Source of the DNA: Verrucomicrobiota bacterium
Lineage (GTDB): Bacteria > Verrucomicrobiota > Verrucomicrobiia > Opitutales > Opitutaceae
Direction of reading: 5' to 3'
NCBI GenBank assembly: GCA_023430565.1
Contig: JAEZAD010000165.1
Location: forward strand, 1 to 31,936
DNA: 31,936 nucleotides
The translations under genes were made by a program, and so were the position numbers. Of the stretch, positions 16,347-22,951 are shown in pieces (positions within the stretch are counted from its first letter, which is position 1; the number at the start of each line of letters is the position of its first letter). Under the pieces are notes generated by a model. The model ran no database searches, was not told the DNA's origin, and saw only the letters and a list, made by a program, of their open reading frames with translations.

Positions 16347-16378
16347 TGTCATTCTGAGCGAAGCGAAGAATCCAGGGC
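16347..16378. repeat. Dispersed TGTCATTCTGAGCG element, copy 2
   Basis: The copy reads TGTCATTCTGAGCGAAGCG then AAGAATCCAGGGC. It differs from copy 3 at one base over this length. A right-hand inverted arm is not obvious, so this may be a solo half-element. It lies between the DUF1015 leader and the rpmE terminator. Confidence 0.8.
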
Positions 16379-16444
16379 GCGATCGCTACAGTTCCAGTTC
16401 AGCGGCTTCAGGCCGGGTCCGCCCTCACGCCGCCGACTCCACAT

Positions 16445-16472
16445 AAAAAGCCCTCCGTTTCCGGAGGGCTTT
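16445..16472 (-). terminator. Terminator of the rpmJ-rpmE transcript
   Basis: An inverted repeat AAAGCCCTCCG / CGGAGGGCTTT flanks a short loop. On the minus strand it ends in TTTTTAT, a good Rho-independent terminator about 40 bases after the rpmE stop. On the plus strand the T-run is shorter, so leftward termination is preferred. Confidence 0.88.
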
Positions 16473-16510
16473 GGATTGAAAGATCGTTTCTCGTGCTCGT
16501 TCGCGCGCGC

Positions 16511-16762
16511 TTACTTCTTCGTGCCGCGCTTGAACTTCGTCGTGAACTTCTCGACGCGGCCCGCGGTGTCGACCAGGCGCTTCTCGCCGGTGTAGGCGGG
16601 ATGCGAGTCCGACGTCACGTCGCGCACGACGACGAAATACTCCACGCCGTCGATCGACTCCTTGCGGGCCGACTTCATCGTGGACTTGGTGAGGAAACGC
16701 CGCCCGGTTCCGATATCGAGGAAGCAGACGTTGTTGAGAGTGGGATGGCCTTCGGCTTTCAT
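16511..16762 (-). CDS. rpmE: 50S ribosomal protein L31, type B
   Basis: L31 binds the large subunit and bridges to the small subunit. The 83-residue length and the pattern GHPTLNNVCFLDIGTGRRFLT, then SASHP-like SDSHPAYTGEKRLVDTAGRVEKF, are those of type B L31. The zinc-binding CxxC of type A is absent; only one Cys is seen. The L36 gene lies 16 bp upstream on the same strand, and a terminator follows, so the two form a small operon. The start ATG at 16762 has no Shine-Dalgarno sequence. Confidence 0.95.
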   Translation of the reverse strand: MKAEGHPTLNNVCFLDIGTGRRFLTKSTMKSARKESIDGVEYFVVVRDVTSDSHPAYTGEKRLVDTAGRVEKFTTKFKRGTKK

Positions 16763-16778
16763 GGCGCGGAAATGTTAA

Positions 16779-16904
16779 TCAGCCTTGGCGCGCCTTGTAG
16801 CGCGGCTCGACTTTGTTGATCACGTAGATCCTGCCCTTGCGACGCACGACCTGGCAGGCCGGGTGCCGCTTCTTGGCCGATTTGATGGAGGAAACAACTT
16901 TCAT
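16779..16904 (-). CDS. rpmJ: 50S ribosomal protein L36, cysteine-poor (YkgO-like) type
   Basis: This short gene encodes 41 residues starting MKVVSSIKSAKKRH and ending VEPRYKARQG. The core KRHPACQVVRRKGRIYVINK is the L36 fold. Only one cysteine is present, so the C-x2-C zinc ribbon of the classic 37-38 residue form is missing and this is the zinc-independent type. L36 sits near the peptidyl-transferase region of the 50S subunit. It is the first gene of the pair with L31 type B. No Zur-like palindrome could be seen in the 100 bp upstream, so zinc regulation is not supported by the sequence. Confidence 0.92.
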   Translation of the reverse strand: MKVVSSIKSAKKRHPACQVVRRKGRIYVINKVEPRYKARQG

Positions 16905-17006
16905 AAAAGAGGGGAAAACAGAGACCGCCTCCCCCCCTGTCAACCCCCGTTTTCCCCGCGCTCCGTAGCTGCGAGCGGCAGCGAGCGGTCGGCCCCTTCT
17001 CCCGGC

Positions 17007-17561
17007 TCAATTCAAACTCGTATCCTCCGGCTCCTCCGCCAGCAGCCGCCACTCCTCCCCAATCCCGCCCAACACCGCCCGCCACATCGCGTCCCCCGGG
17101 GCGTGCGAAAGCAGCCCTTCCGGCACATCCGTGACGATCCAGGTATTCTGACTCAACTCGCTCTCCAACTGCCCCCCCGTCCATCCCGAATACCCCAGAA
17201 ACGCCCGCAGCTGCGTCCCTTCCTCCGTCGCCAGCTGCATCGCCCGATCCGGCTCCACCCCGAAATGCAGCCGAAATCCATCCGGCTGCGGCTGCCACGC
17301 CACCAGCAAAAGCTGCTCCGTCTGCACCGGCCCGCCCGTGAAAATCGGCACACCCGCCAATTCCCCCAACGCGAAATCCCCGCTTAACTCCCCCAGCCGC
17401 TTCTTTAACGGCCGGTTCAACACCACGCCCATCGCCCCGTCGCCGTTGTGCACCGACATCAACACCACCGTCCGCCGGAAATTCGGATCCTTCAACGCCG
17501 GGTGCGCCAGCAACAGCGAACCGGCGAGACTCTCCTTTTTCGCATGTCGTCGTTCGCGCAT
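17007..17561 (-). CDS. yqgE: YqgE/AlgH family protein (UPF0301)
   Basis: This 184-residue cytosolic protein belongs to the UPF0301/DUF179 family. Family signatures are LAGSLLLAHPALKDPNFRRTVVLMSVHNGDGAMGVVLNRPL near the N-terminus, then FTGGPVQTEQLLLVAW and FLGYSGWTGGQLESEL, and the final WRAVLGGIG motif. The exact biochemical function of the family is not established; AlgH was named in Pseudomonas for an effect on alginate. It is 50 bp downstream of the dCMP deaminase gene on the same strand and about 100 bp upstream of rpmJ. Confidence 0.93.
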   Translation of the reverse strand: MRERRHAKKESLAGSLLLAHPALKDPNFRRTVVLMSVHNGDGAMGVVLNRPLKKRLGELSGDFALGELAGVPIFTGGPVQTEQLLLVAWQPQPDGFRLHFGVEPDRAMQLATEEGTQLRAFLGYSGWTGGQLESELSQNTWIVTDVPEGLLSHAPGDAMWRAVLGGIGEEWRLLAEEPEDTSLN

Positions 17562-17611
17562 GACTCAGTGGGGTGCGTTATCCCTAGCCCGCCCAGTCGC
17601 ATCCGTCAAAA

Positions 17612-18085
17612 TCACAGCTGCAAAATCCTGATGCCCGCCTCCGCCATCATCGGCGCCACCAGCGGGTCATTGTTGTAGTCTTGCCGGTAGCGCACCTCCG
17701 CGATCCCCGCCGCCGCCAGGATCTTCACACAATTGATGCACGGATAATGCGTCACATACGCCACGCATCCCTCGACCGAGCTCCCGCGCCGCGCCGCATC
17801 CGCGATCGCATTCTGCTCCGCGTGCACCGTCGCCTGCTCGCGTCCTTCCCGCAGCCGCGACACATGCGGCGTCCCGGGCAAAAACCCATTGTAACCCGCC
17901 GCCACGATCCGGTTCTTCCGATCGCCCCCCGTCACGATCACGCACCCCACATGCAGCCGCTCGCAATTCGACCGCGTCGATAACAACACCGCCGTCGCCA
18001 TGAAATACTCGTCCCACGAGGGACGATGCGGAAATTTTTCCGCCGCTTGCGCGATCAAATCCACCGGACTCGGAAACTCGTTCAT
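17612..18085 (-). CDS. Cytidine/deoxycytidylate deaminase family protein (dCMP deaminase)
   Basis: At 157 residues it matches ComEB-type dCMP deaminases, which convert dCMP to dUMP for thymidylate synthesis. The zinc site is visible as HAEQNA (His88, catalytic Glu90) and PCINC (Cys116, Cys119). RPSWDEYFMATAVLLSTRSNCERLHVGCVIV is the family N-terminus, and GYNGFLPGTPH is the substrate loop. The ATG at 18085 gives this typical start; the frame is open further upstream but that part is not conserved in character. It is divergent from the PKS operon, with 96 bp between the starts. Confidence 0.93.
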   Translation of the reverse strand: MNEFPSPVDLIAQAAEKFPHRPSWDEYFMATAVLLSTRSNCERLHVGCVIVTGGDRKNRIVAAGYNGFLPGTPHVSRLREGREQATVHAEQNAIADAARRGSSVEGCVAYVTHYPCINCVKILAAAGIAEVRYRQDYNNDPLVAPMMAEAGIRILQL

Positions 18086-18181
18086 GGAAAACGACCGCGA
18101 CCGTGGACTTCCCTCCGCCGGCGAGCAACCTTCCTCTCGTCCGGCACACTGTAACGCCGGATTTTCTCCATTCCGCCGCCC

Positions 18182-18826
18182 ATGCCGCGAACGATCCAGC
18201 CCGAATTGCTCGACTCGCTTCCGCCCGATCACCCGGACGCCCTGCACAATCGCCGCGACCTCCAGCTCACCAACCGCGTGATGGGCAACCACCGCTGGCT
18301 CGCCAAAACCCTCCCGCCTCTCCTCCGCCCCGCCGATCGCATCCTCGAAATCGGCGCCGGCACCGGCGAACTCGCCGCCGTCCTCGAGTCGCGCGGCGTC
18401 GCCGTCGACGCCCTCGATCTCTGGCCGCGCCCCGAAAATTTTCCTCCGTCACGTCGCTGGCACGAAGCCGACCTGCGAACCTTCACCGGCTATCACGCCT
18501 ACAGCGTCTTCGTCGCCAATCTCATCCTCCACCAGTTCAACGACACCGAACTCGCGCAACTCGGCGCCGCCCTCCTTCCCTCCGCCCGCGCGATCGTCGC
18601 CTGCGAACCCGCCCGCAGCCGCACCTCGCAGGTTCTCTACCGCACCTTCGCTCCGCTCTTCGGCGCCAACCACGTCAGCCTCCACGACGCCCATGTGAGT
18701 ATCGACGCCGGCTTTCAGGGCGATGAACTCCCGCGAGCCCTCGGCCTCACCAACCCGGGTTGGGACATCCGCTGCCGCCCCGCGCCGATCGGCGCCTATC
18801 ACCTCGTCGCCGTGCGTCGCCCATGA
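18182..18826 (+). CDS. Class I SAM-dependent methyltransferase, first gene of the type III PKS operon
   Basis: This 214-residue protein has the Rossmann-like SAM-binding motif I EIGAGTGE (56-63), an acidic motif II region (ALDLWPRPE) and motif IV-like FVANLILHQF. The N-terminal part (LLDSLPPDHPDALHNRRDLQLTNRVMGNHRWL) recurs, as I recall, in methyltransferases next to type III polyketide synthases. Its stop overlaps the start of the next gene (ATGA), so the two are translationally coupled. The likely role is O- or C-methylation of a phenolic or quinone lipid. The substrate is inferred from the operon, not from the sequence. Confidence 0.85.
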   Translation: MPRTIQPELLDSLPPDHPDALHNRRDLQLTNRVMGNHRWLAKTLPPLLRPADRILEIGAGTGELAAVLESRGVAVDALDLWPRPENFPPSRRWHEADLRTFTGYHAYSVFVANLILHQFNDTELAQLGAALLPSARAIVACEPARSRTSQVLYRTFAPLFGANHVSLHDAHVSIDAGFQGDELPRALGLTNPGWDIRCRPAPIGAYHLVAVRRP

Positions 18827-19845
18827 ACGCGCTCCGGCCCATCGAAATCGTCGGCGGTGGCCTCGCCGGCCTCGCCCTCGGCCTCGCACTCCGCCGCTCC
18901 GGCATCGATGTCACGATCCACGAAGCCGGCGCCTACCCTCGCCACCGCGTCTGCGGCGAATTCATCGCCGGTCTCCCCGCCCGCACGCGCGAGCGTCTCG
19001 GACTCGGTCCGCTGCTCGCCGACGCCGTCGAAAATCACACCGTCGCCTGGTTTTCCCACGACACCCTCTCTCGTATCCAGAAACTCCCCACGCCTGCCCT
19101 CGGCCTCAGCCGCCACACCCTCGACGCCCGCCTGGCTGACGCCTTCGTCGCCGCCGGTGGCACGCTCCGCACCCACACGCGTTTTACCGACACGCTTGAT
19201 GTTCCCGGCCGCGTCTTCGCCACCGGCCGCCGTCGCGCCGACACTCCCTGGCTTGGTCTTAAACTCCACGCCCTCGATCTTCCGCTCACCCGCGATCTCG
19301 AGCTCCACCTCGGCGATCACGCTTACCTCGGCCTCGCGCAGATCGAACACCGCCGCGTCAACATCTGCGGTCTCTTCCAACGTCGCTCGCTCCGCGCCAC
19401 CGGCCCCGACCTCCTCCTCGCTTACACCCGAGCCGCCGGCCTGCACTCCCTCGCCGGGCGCCTCAACCGGGCCACGCTCGACGCTTCCTCCTTCAGCGCC
19501 GTTGCCGCCGTCGATTTCGATCCAAGCGTGCCGCAGACTTCGGAAGTCCGCATCGGCGACGCCTGCGCCATGATCGCCCCGTTCACCGGCAACGGCATGG
19601 CGATGGCCTTTCAAAGCGCCGAACTCGCCCTCGATCCCCTCCTCGCCTACGCGCGCGGCTCCGCTTCCTGGCCCGACACCCGCCACACCATCGACCTCGC
19701 CCTGCGCCGCCGTTTCCGCCTCCGCCTCGCCTCCGCGCGAGCCCTCCATCCGTTTCTTCTCCGCCCAACGCACCAGCGCTGCCTCGCGCTTCTCAATCGC
19801 ATCCGCCTCCTCCCGCTCCGCCCGCTCTATGCCGCGCTGCATTGA
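18823..19845 (+). CDS. FAD-dependent oxidoreductase/monooxygenase, second gene of the type III PKS operon
   Basis: The 340-residue flavoprotein starts at the ATG overlapping the methyltransferase stop. The N-terminus has the dinucleotide-binding GGGLAGLALGLALRRSG with an acidic residue closing strand two (TIHEAG). YPRHRVCGEF is the conserved segment of the geranylgeranyl-reductase-like/PHBH-type group. IGDACAMIAPFTGNGMAMAFQSAELA is the second FAD motif (GD plus G-x-G). It probably hydroxylates or otherwise oxidises the aromatic product of the adjacent polyketide synthase. Reduction of an isoprenoid chain is a less likely alternative. Confidence 0.88.
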   Translation: MNALRPIEIVGGGLAGLALGLALRRSGIDVTIHEAGAYPRHRVCGEFIAGLPARTRERLGLGPLLADAVENHTVAWFSHDTLSRIQKLPTPALGLSRHTLDARLADAFVAAGGTLRTHTRFTDTLDVPGRVFATGRRRADTPWLGLKLHALDLPLTRDLELHLGDHAYLGLAQIEHRRVNICGLFQRRSLRATGPDLLLAYTRAAGLHSLAGRLNRATLDASSFSAVAAVDFDPSVPQTSEVRIGDACAMIAPFTGNGMAMAFQSAELALDPLLAYARGSASWPDTRHTIDLALRRRFRLRLASARALHPFLLRPTHQRCLALLNRIRLLPLRPLYAALH

Positions 19846-19870
19846 TCGCGCGCCGCTTCCAGCCACCCGC

Positions 19871-20908
19871 ATGTTTCTTCACGCCCTCACCACCGCCGTT
19901 CCGAACGCCTCCTACACCTCCGCCGACTGCTGGTCGCTCGCCCAACACGCACCCGTCCGCGACCGGCTTGCTCGGAAATCCATGTTCATTCTCCGCAGCA
20001 TTCTGCACAGCGACCACGGCATCGCTAAACGTCACTTCGCCGTCTCCGACATCGATCGCGTTTTCGATCTTACCCCCGACGAGCTCAACACGCACTTCCG
20101 CCGCGAAGCCCCCGCCCTTTCCGCCCGCGCCCTCACCACCGCACTCCAGCAACTCCACCTCCGCCCGTCCGACCTCGACGCACTCCTCATCTGCACCTGC
20201 ACGGGCTATCTTTGCCCCGGTCTCACCAGCTACGTCGCCGAACAGCTCGATCTGCGCCCCAACGCCATCCTTCAGGACCTCGTCGGCCTCGGCTGCGGCG
20301 CCGCGATTCCCATGCTGCGCAGCGCGAGCCACCTCCTCGCCGCCCACCCGCACGCCACGGTCGCCTGCATCGCCGTCGAAATCTGCTCCGCCGCCTTCTA
20401 TCTCGACGACGACCCGGGCGTCCTCGTCAGCGCCTGCCTTTTCGGCGACGGCGCCGCCGCCTCGATCTGGCGCGGAACACCGCCGACGAACGCGCTTCCG
20501 CTGCGCGCCTTCGATTTCGACACGCTTCATCTCCCCGGCGATCGCGACAAACTCCGCTTCGAGCAGCGCAACGGCAAACTCCGCAACCTCCTCCACCGCT
20601 CCGTCCCCGAACTCGCCGCCTCCGCCGTCCGCGAACTCTGGATACGCCGCGGCCCGCGTCCCGTGTCGCGCGTCATCTCGCACACCGGCGGCCGCGATGT
20701 CCTCGACGCGCTCGAACCCGTCGTCGCGCCGCACACGCTCGGTGCCAGCCGCGAAATCCTCCGAGACTTCGGCAATATGAGCAGCCCTTCCGTCCTCTTC
20801 GCCCTCGACCGCGCCCTCCGCGAAGAATCCCCCAACGGCACCGGCGACTTCTGGCTCGTCAGCTTCGGCGCCGGCTTCAGCGCCCACAGCTGCCGCATCG
20901 GGCAGTGA
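19871..20908 (+). CDS. Type III polyketide synthase (chalcone/alkylresorcinol synthase-like)
   Basis: The 345-residue enzyme is a homodimer-type condensing enzyme that extends an acyl-CoA with malonyl-CoA units and cyclises the product. The catalytic triad is complete: Cys142 in VGLGCGAA, His271 in SHTGGR and Asn302 in GNMSSPS, with the usual spacing. The start at 19871 (MFLHALTTAVP) fits the family. A start at 19829 would overlap the upstream gene by 17 bp and add 14 unconserved residues. Acidic DLDALLICTCTGYLCPG and FGDGAAA segments match bacterial members. The third operon position after methyltransferase and FAD enzyme suggests a phenolic lipid or pyrone pathway. A long acyl starter is likely but not proven by the sequence. 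Confidence 0.95.
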   Translation: MFLHALTTAVPNASYTSADCWSLAQHAPVRDRLARKSMFILRSILHSDHGIAKRHFAVSDIDRVFDLTPDELNTHFRREAPALSARALTTALQQLHLRPSDLDALLICTCTGYLCPGLTSYVAEQLDLRPNAILQDLVGLGCGAAIPMLRSASHLLAAHPHATVACIAVEICSAAFYLDDDPGVLVSACLFGDGAAASIWRGTPPTNALPLRAFDFDTLHLPGDRDKLRFEQRNGKLRNLLHRSVPELAASAVRELWIRRGPRPVSRVISHTGGRDVLDALEPVVAPHTLGASREILRDFGNMSSPSVLFALDRALREESPNGTGDFWLVSFGAGFSAHSCRIGQ

Positions 20909-20986
20909 ATCGTTCTCGTTCTCGTAATCGTTCTCGTTCTCCTCATTTTCCGAGAACGAGAAAGAGAACGAAGAACGAGAACGATT
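20908..20986. repeat. Imperfect palindrome built of TCGTTCTCGTTCTC units
   Basis: The left arm is two direct copies of ATCGTTCTCGTTCTC joined by GTA. After a 10-base spacer (CTCATTTTCC) the right arm is its near-exact reverse complement (GAGAACGAGAAAGAGAACG, AAGAACGAGAACGATT). The element begins on the last base of the PKS stop codon and ends 5 bases before the Nif3-family start, so it makes up almost the whole gap. Transcripts could form a long hairpin. Confidence 0.85.
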
Positions 20987-20991
20987 CCCCC

Positions 20992-21747
20992 ATGCCCAAA
21001 CTCACCGACCTCGTCACCCACGCCGACCGCCTCACCCGCCGCGCCGCCTTCGAAGACGCCCCCGGCGCCCGCAACGGCCTTCAAGTCGCCAACCGCGGCA
21101 CCGTCTGCAAAATCGGCGCCGCCGTCGACGCCGGCCTCGTCCCTTTTCAACGCGCCGTCGAAGCCGGCGTCGATTTCCTGATCGTCCATCACGGCATGTT
21201 CTGGGACATGCCCCGCCCGATCACCGGCCCCGTTTACGATCGCCTCTCCACGCTCCTCGCCGGCAACTGCGCGTTGTATTCGAATCACCTTCCGCTCGAT
21301 TCCCACCCGCGCCTCGGCAACAACGCCCTCCTCGCCCGCCAGCTCGGCCTCACCGCCTCCCGCGGTTTTCTTCCCAATCCCGGCGGCGACATCGGCCGCA
21401 TCGCCCCCGCCGGCCGGCTCACCCGATGCGCCCTCCGCACCAAACTCGAAAAACTCTACCCGCGCGTCATCGCCATCGAATACGGTTCGCCCGGCCCGCG
21501 CGAAATCGCCTTCTGCAGCGGCAGCGGCAACAGCGCCGTGCCCGCGCTCCGCGACGCCGGCGTCGACACCCTCGTCACCGGCGAACTTCGCGAAGAATGG
21601 TTCAACCGCGCCCAAGAGGAAAAACTCAACCTCTACCTCTGTGGCCATTACGCCACCGAAGTCCACGCCGTCCAGGCCCTTGCCGCCGCCCTCGCGAAAA
21701 AATTCCGCCTCCCTTGGGAATTCATTCGCTCCGACAATCCCCTCTAG
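20992..21747 (+). CDS. Nif3-like dinuclear metal centre protein (GTP cyclohydrolase I type 2 homologue)
   Basis: The protein has 251 residues and belongs to the Nif3/YbgI (DUF34) family, which forms toroidal hexamers with a two-metal site. Metal-binding motifs are visible as VHHGMFW (His-His), SNHLPLDSHP (His/Asp), TGELREEWF and GHYATEVHAV (His and Glu). NGLQVAN near the N-terminus is the usual family segment. The biochemical function is not settled. The annotation as a GTP cyclohydrolase homologue should not be read as activity. The start at 20992 follows the palindromic repeat immediately. Confidence 0.92.
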   Translation: MPKLTDLVTHADRLTRRAAFEDAPGARNGLQVANRGTVCKIGAAVDAGLVPFQRAVEAGVDFLIVHHGMFWDMPRPITGPVYDRLSTLLAGNCALYSNHLPLDSHPRLGNNALLARQLGLTASRGFLPNPGGDIGRIAPAGRLTRCALRTKLEKLYPRVIAIEYGSPGPREIAFCSGSGNSAVPALRDAGVDTLVTGELREEWFNRAQEEKLNLYLCGHYATEVHAVQALAAALAKKFRLPWEFIRSDNPL

Positions 21748-21812
21748 CGCATCCCACCCCGCTGCCCCGCCGACGTTCGCCGGCGCCCAGACGCAAAAAT
21801 CCTTCTTTCCCC

Positions 21813-21841
21813 TTTCGCGTATTTCGTGTGTTTCGTGGTGA
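21813..21841 (+). repeat. TTTCGTGT-type leader repeat upstream of aroQ
   Basis: Three head-to-tail units TTTCGCGTA, TTTCGTGTG and TTTCGTGGTG end 13 nt before the aroQ ATG. Translated in the opposite direction it gives the familiar spurious TTKHTKYAK string. The similar copy before the DUF1015 gene has the same orientation relative to the gene. Confidence 0.6.
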
Positions 21842-21854
21842 TCCGCCCCACTTG

Positions 21855-22283
21855 ATGAAACGCCTCGCCATCCTCAACGGCCCCAACCTCGACCGCCTCG
21901 GGAAACGCGAACCCGAGATCTACGGCCGCTCCACGCTCGCCGATCTCGAGCGCGATCTCCGCGCCGAATTCGCCGCCGCCGCCCAACTCGAATTCTTTCA
22001 GTCCAATCACGAGGGCGCACTCATCGACAAGATCGCCGCCCTCGCCGAAGCGAAGATCGACGGCCTGGTCCTCAACGGCGCCGCCTTCACCCACACCAGC
22101 GTCGCCCTCCGCGACGCCCTCGCCGGCTCCGGCCTCCGCTGCGTCGAAGTTCACATCTCCAATATCTACAAACGCGAAGAATTCCGCCACGTCTCGCTCA
22201 CTGCGCCTCTTTGCATCGCCGTCATCACCGGCCTGGGCCTCGAGGGCTACCACGCCGCGATTCGGTTCCTGCTGAAGTCCTGA
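21855..22283 (+). CDS. aroQ: 3-dehydroquinate dehydratase, type II
   Basis: AroQ converts 3-dehydroquinate to 3-dehydroshikimate in the shikimate pathway and forms a dodecamer. At 142 residues it has the family length. The N-terminal signature LNGPNLDRLGKREPEIYG carries the catalytic Tyr. FQSNHEGALIDKI, a LNGAAFTHTSVALRDAL segment, and the EVHISNIYKREEFRHVS segment with the catalytic His follow. The usual NPGA becomes NGAA, a mild variation. The TGATG overlap with the next gene shows a shared transcript with the NusG-like protein. Confidence 0.97.
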   Translation: MKRLAILNGPNLDRLGKREPEIYGRSTLADLERDLRAEFAAAAQLEFFQSNHEGALIDKIAALAEAKIDGLVLNGAAFTHTSVALRDALAGSGLRCVEVHISNIYKREEFRHVSLTAPLCIAVITGLGLEGYHAAIRFLLKS

Positions 22284-22825
22284 TGTCGGTCGATCCGTCT
22301 CCGCGCGACGCCGCTCCGGCGTTCGCCCCCGCCACCGAAGGCCACGCCTGGCTGGTCTGCCACACCAAGCCGCGCTGCGAGAAAAAATTCGCCGCGCTCC
22401 TGGCCGCCGAGCGCATGGCCCACTACCTCCCGCTCGTTCAGAGCGTGCGCAAATACCGCGTGCAAACGAAGCGCTTCACGAAGCCGCTCTTTCCCGGCTA
22501 CGTTTTTGCCTGCGTGCCCGACGACCGCAAAGCCCGCATCTATCAGCAAGACCTCCTCGCCCGCTCCATTCCCGTCGACGACGAACCGCGCTTCCTTCGC
22601 CAGCTCCAGGATGTGAAGCTCATTGTCGCCTCCGGCTATGAGCTCAGCGTCATGCCGCTCCTCACCCGCGGCCGCCGCGTGAAAATCATCGGCGGCCCGC
22701 TCCATGGCCTCGAAGGTTTTGTCGACGATCCGTCGAACCCCCGCGGCATCGTGCTGTCGGTTGACGTGCTCCGGCAGGGCCTCCTCGTCAAACTCCCCGC
22801 GGACAGTCTGGAGGCGCTGCCTTAG
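22283..22825 (+). CDS. NusG-family transcription elongation factor paralogue (RfaH/UpxY-like)
   Basis: This is a 180-residue protein. The NGN domain (around 20-120) begins HAWLVCHTKPRCEKKFAALLAAERMAHYLPL and contains TKPLFPGYVFACV, the typical specialised-NusG segment. A KOW domain follows (RGRRVKIIGGPLHGLEGFV). Core NusG is normally next to secE and ribosomal genes. This copy overlaps the aroQ stop (TGATG) and is therefore more likely a specialised factor of the kind that promotes read-through of particular operons, often polysaccharide loci. Its targets cannot be inferred from the sequence; a putative outer-membrane protein gene follows 126 bp later. Confidence 0.88.
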   Translation: MSVDPSPRDAAPAFAPATEGHAWLVCHTKPRCEKKFAALLAAERMAHYLPLVQSVRKYRVQTKRFTKPLFPGYVFACVPDDRKARIYQQDLLARSIPVDDEPRFLRQLQDVKLIVASGYELSVMPLLTRGRRVKIIGGPLHGLEGFVDDPSNPRGIVLSVDVLRQGLLVKLPADSLEALP

Positions 22826-22951
22826 CGGAACTTACCCCTCGGATGAACTCACCTCGCCGCCGCCACACTTTTCACGGAGCCGCGGCGTCCTTGTCGTGGT
22901 CTGCGTCTCGTCACCGCACGCCTGTGCTCTGCTGAAACCTCCTCGCGCTCC

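Noticed and set aside
16905..17006. Zur operator upstream of rpmJ
   Set aside because: No AT-rich dyad resembling a Zur site could be found in the interval.
20908..20986. Possible CRISPR-like repeat array
   Set aside because: The units are very short, nested and inverted, without unique spacers of constant length, and no cas gene is present.
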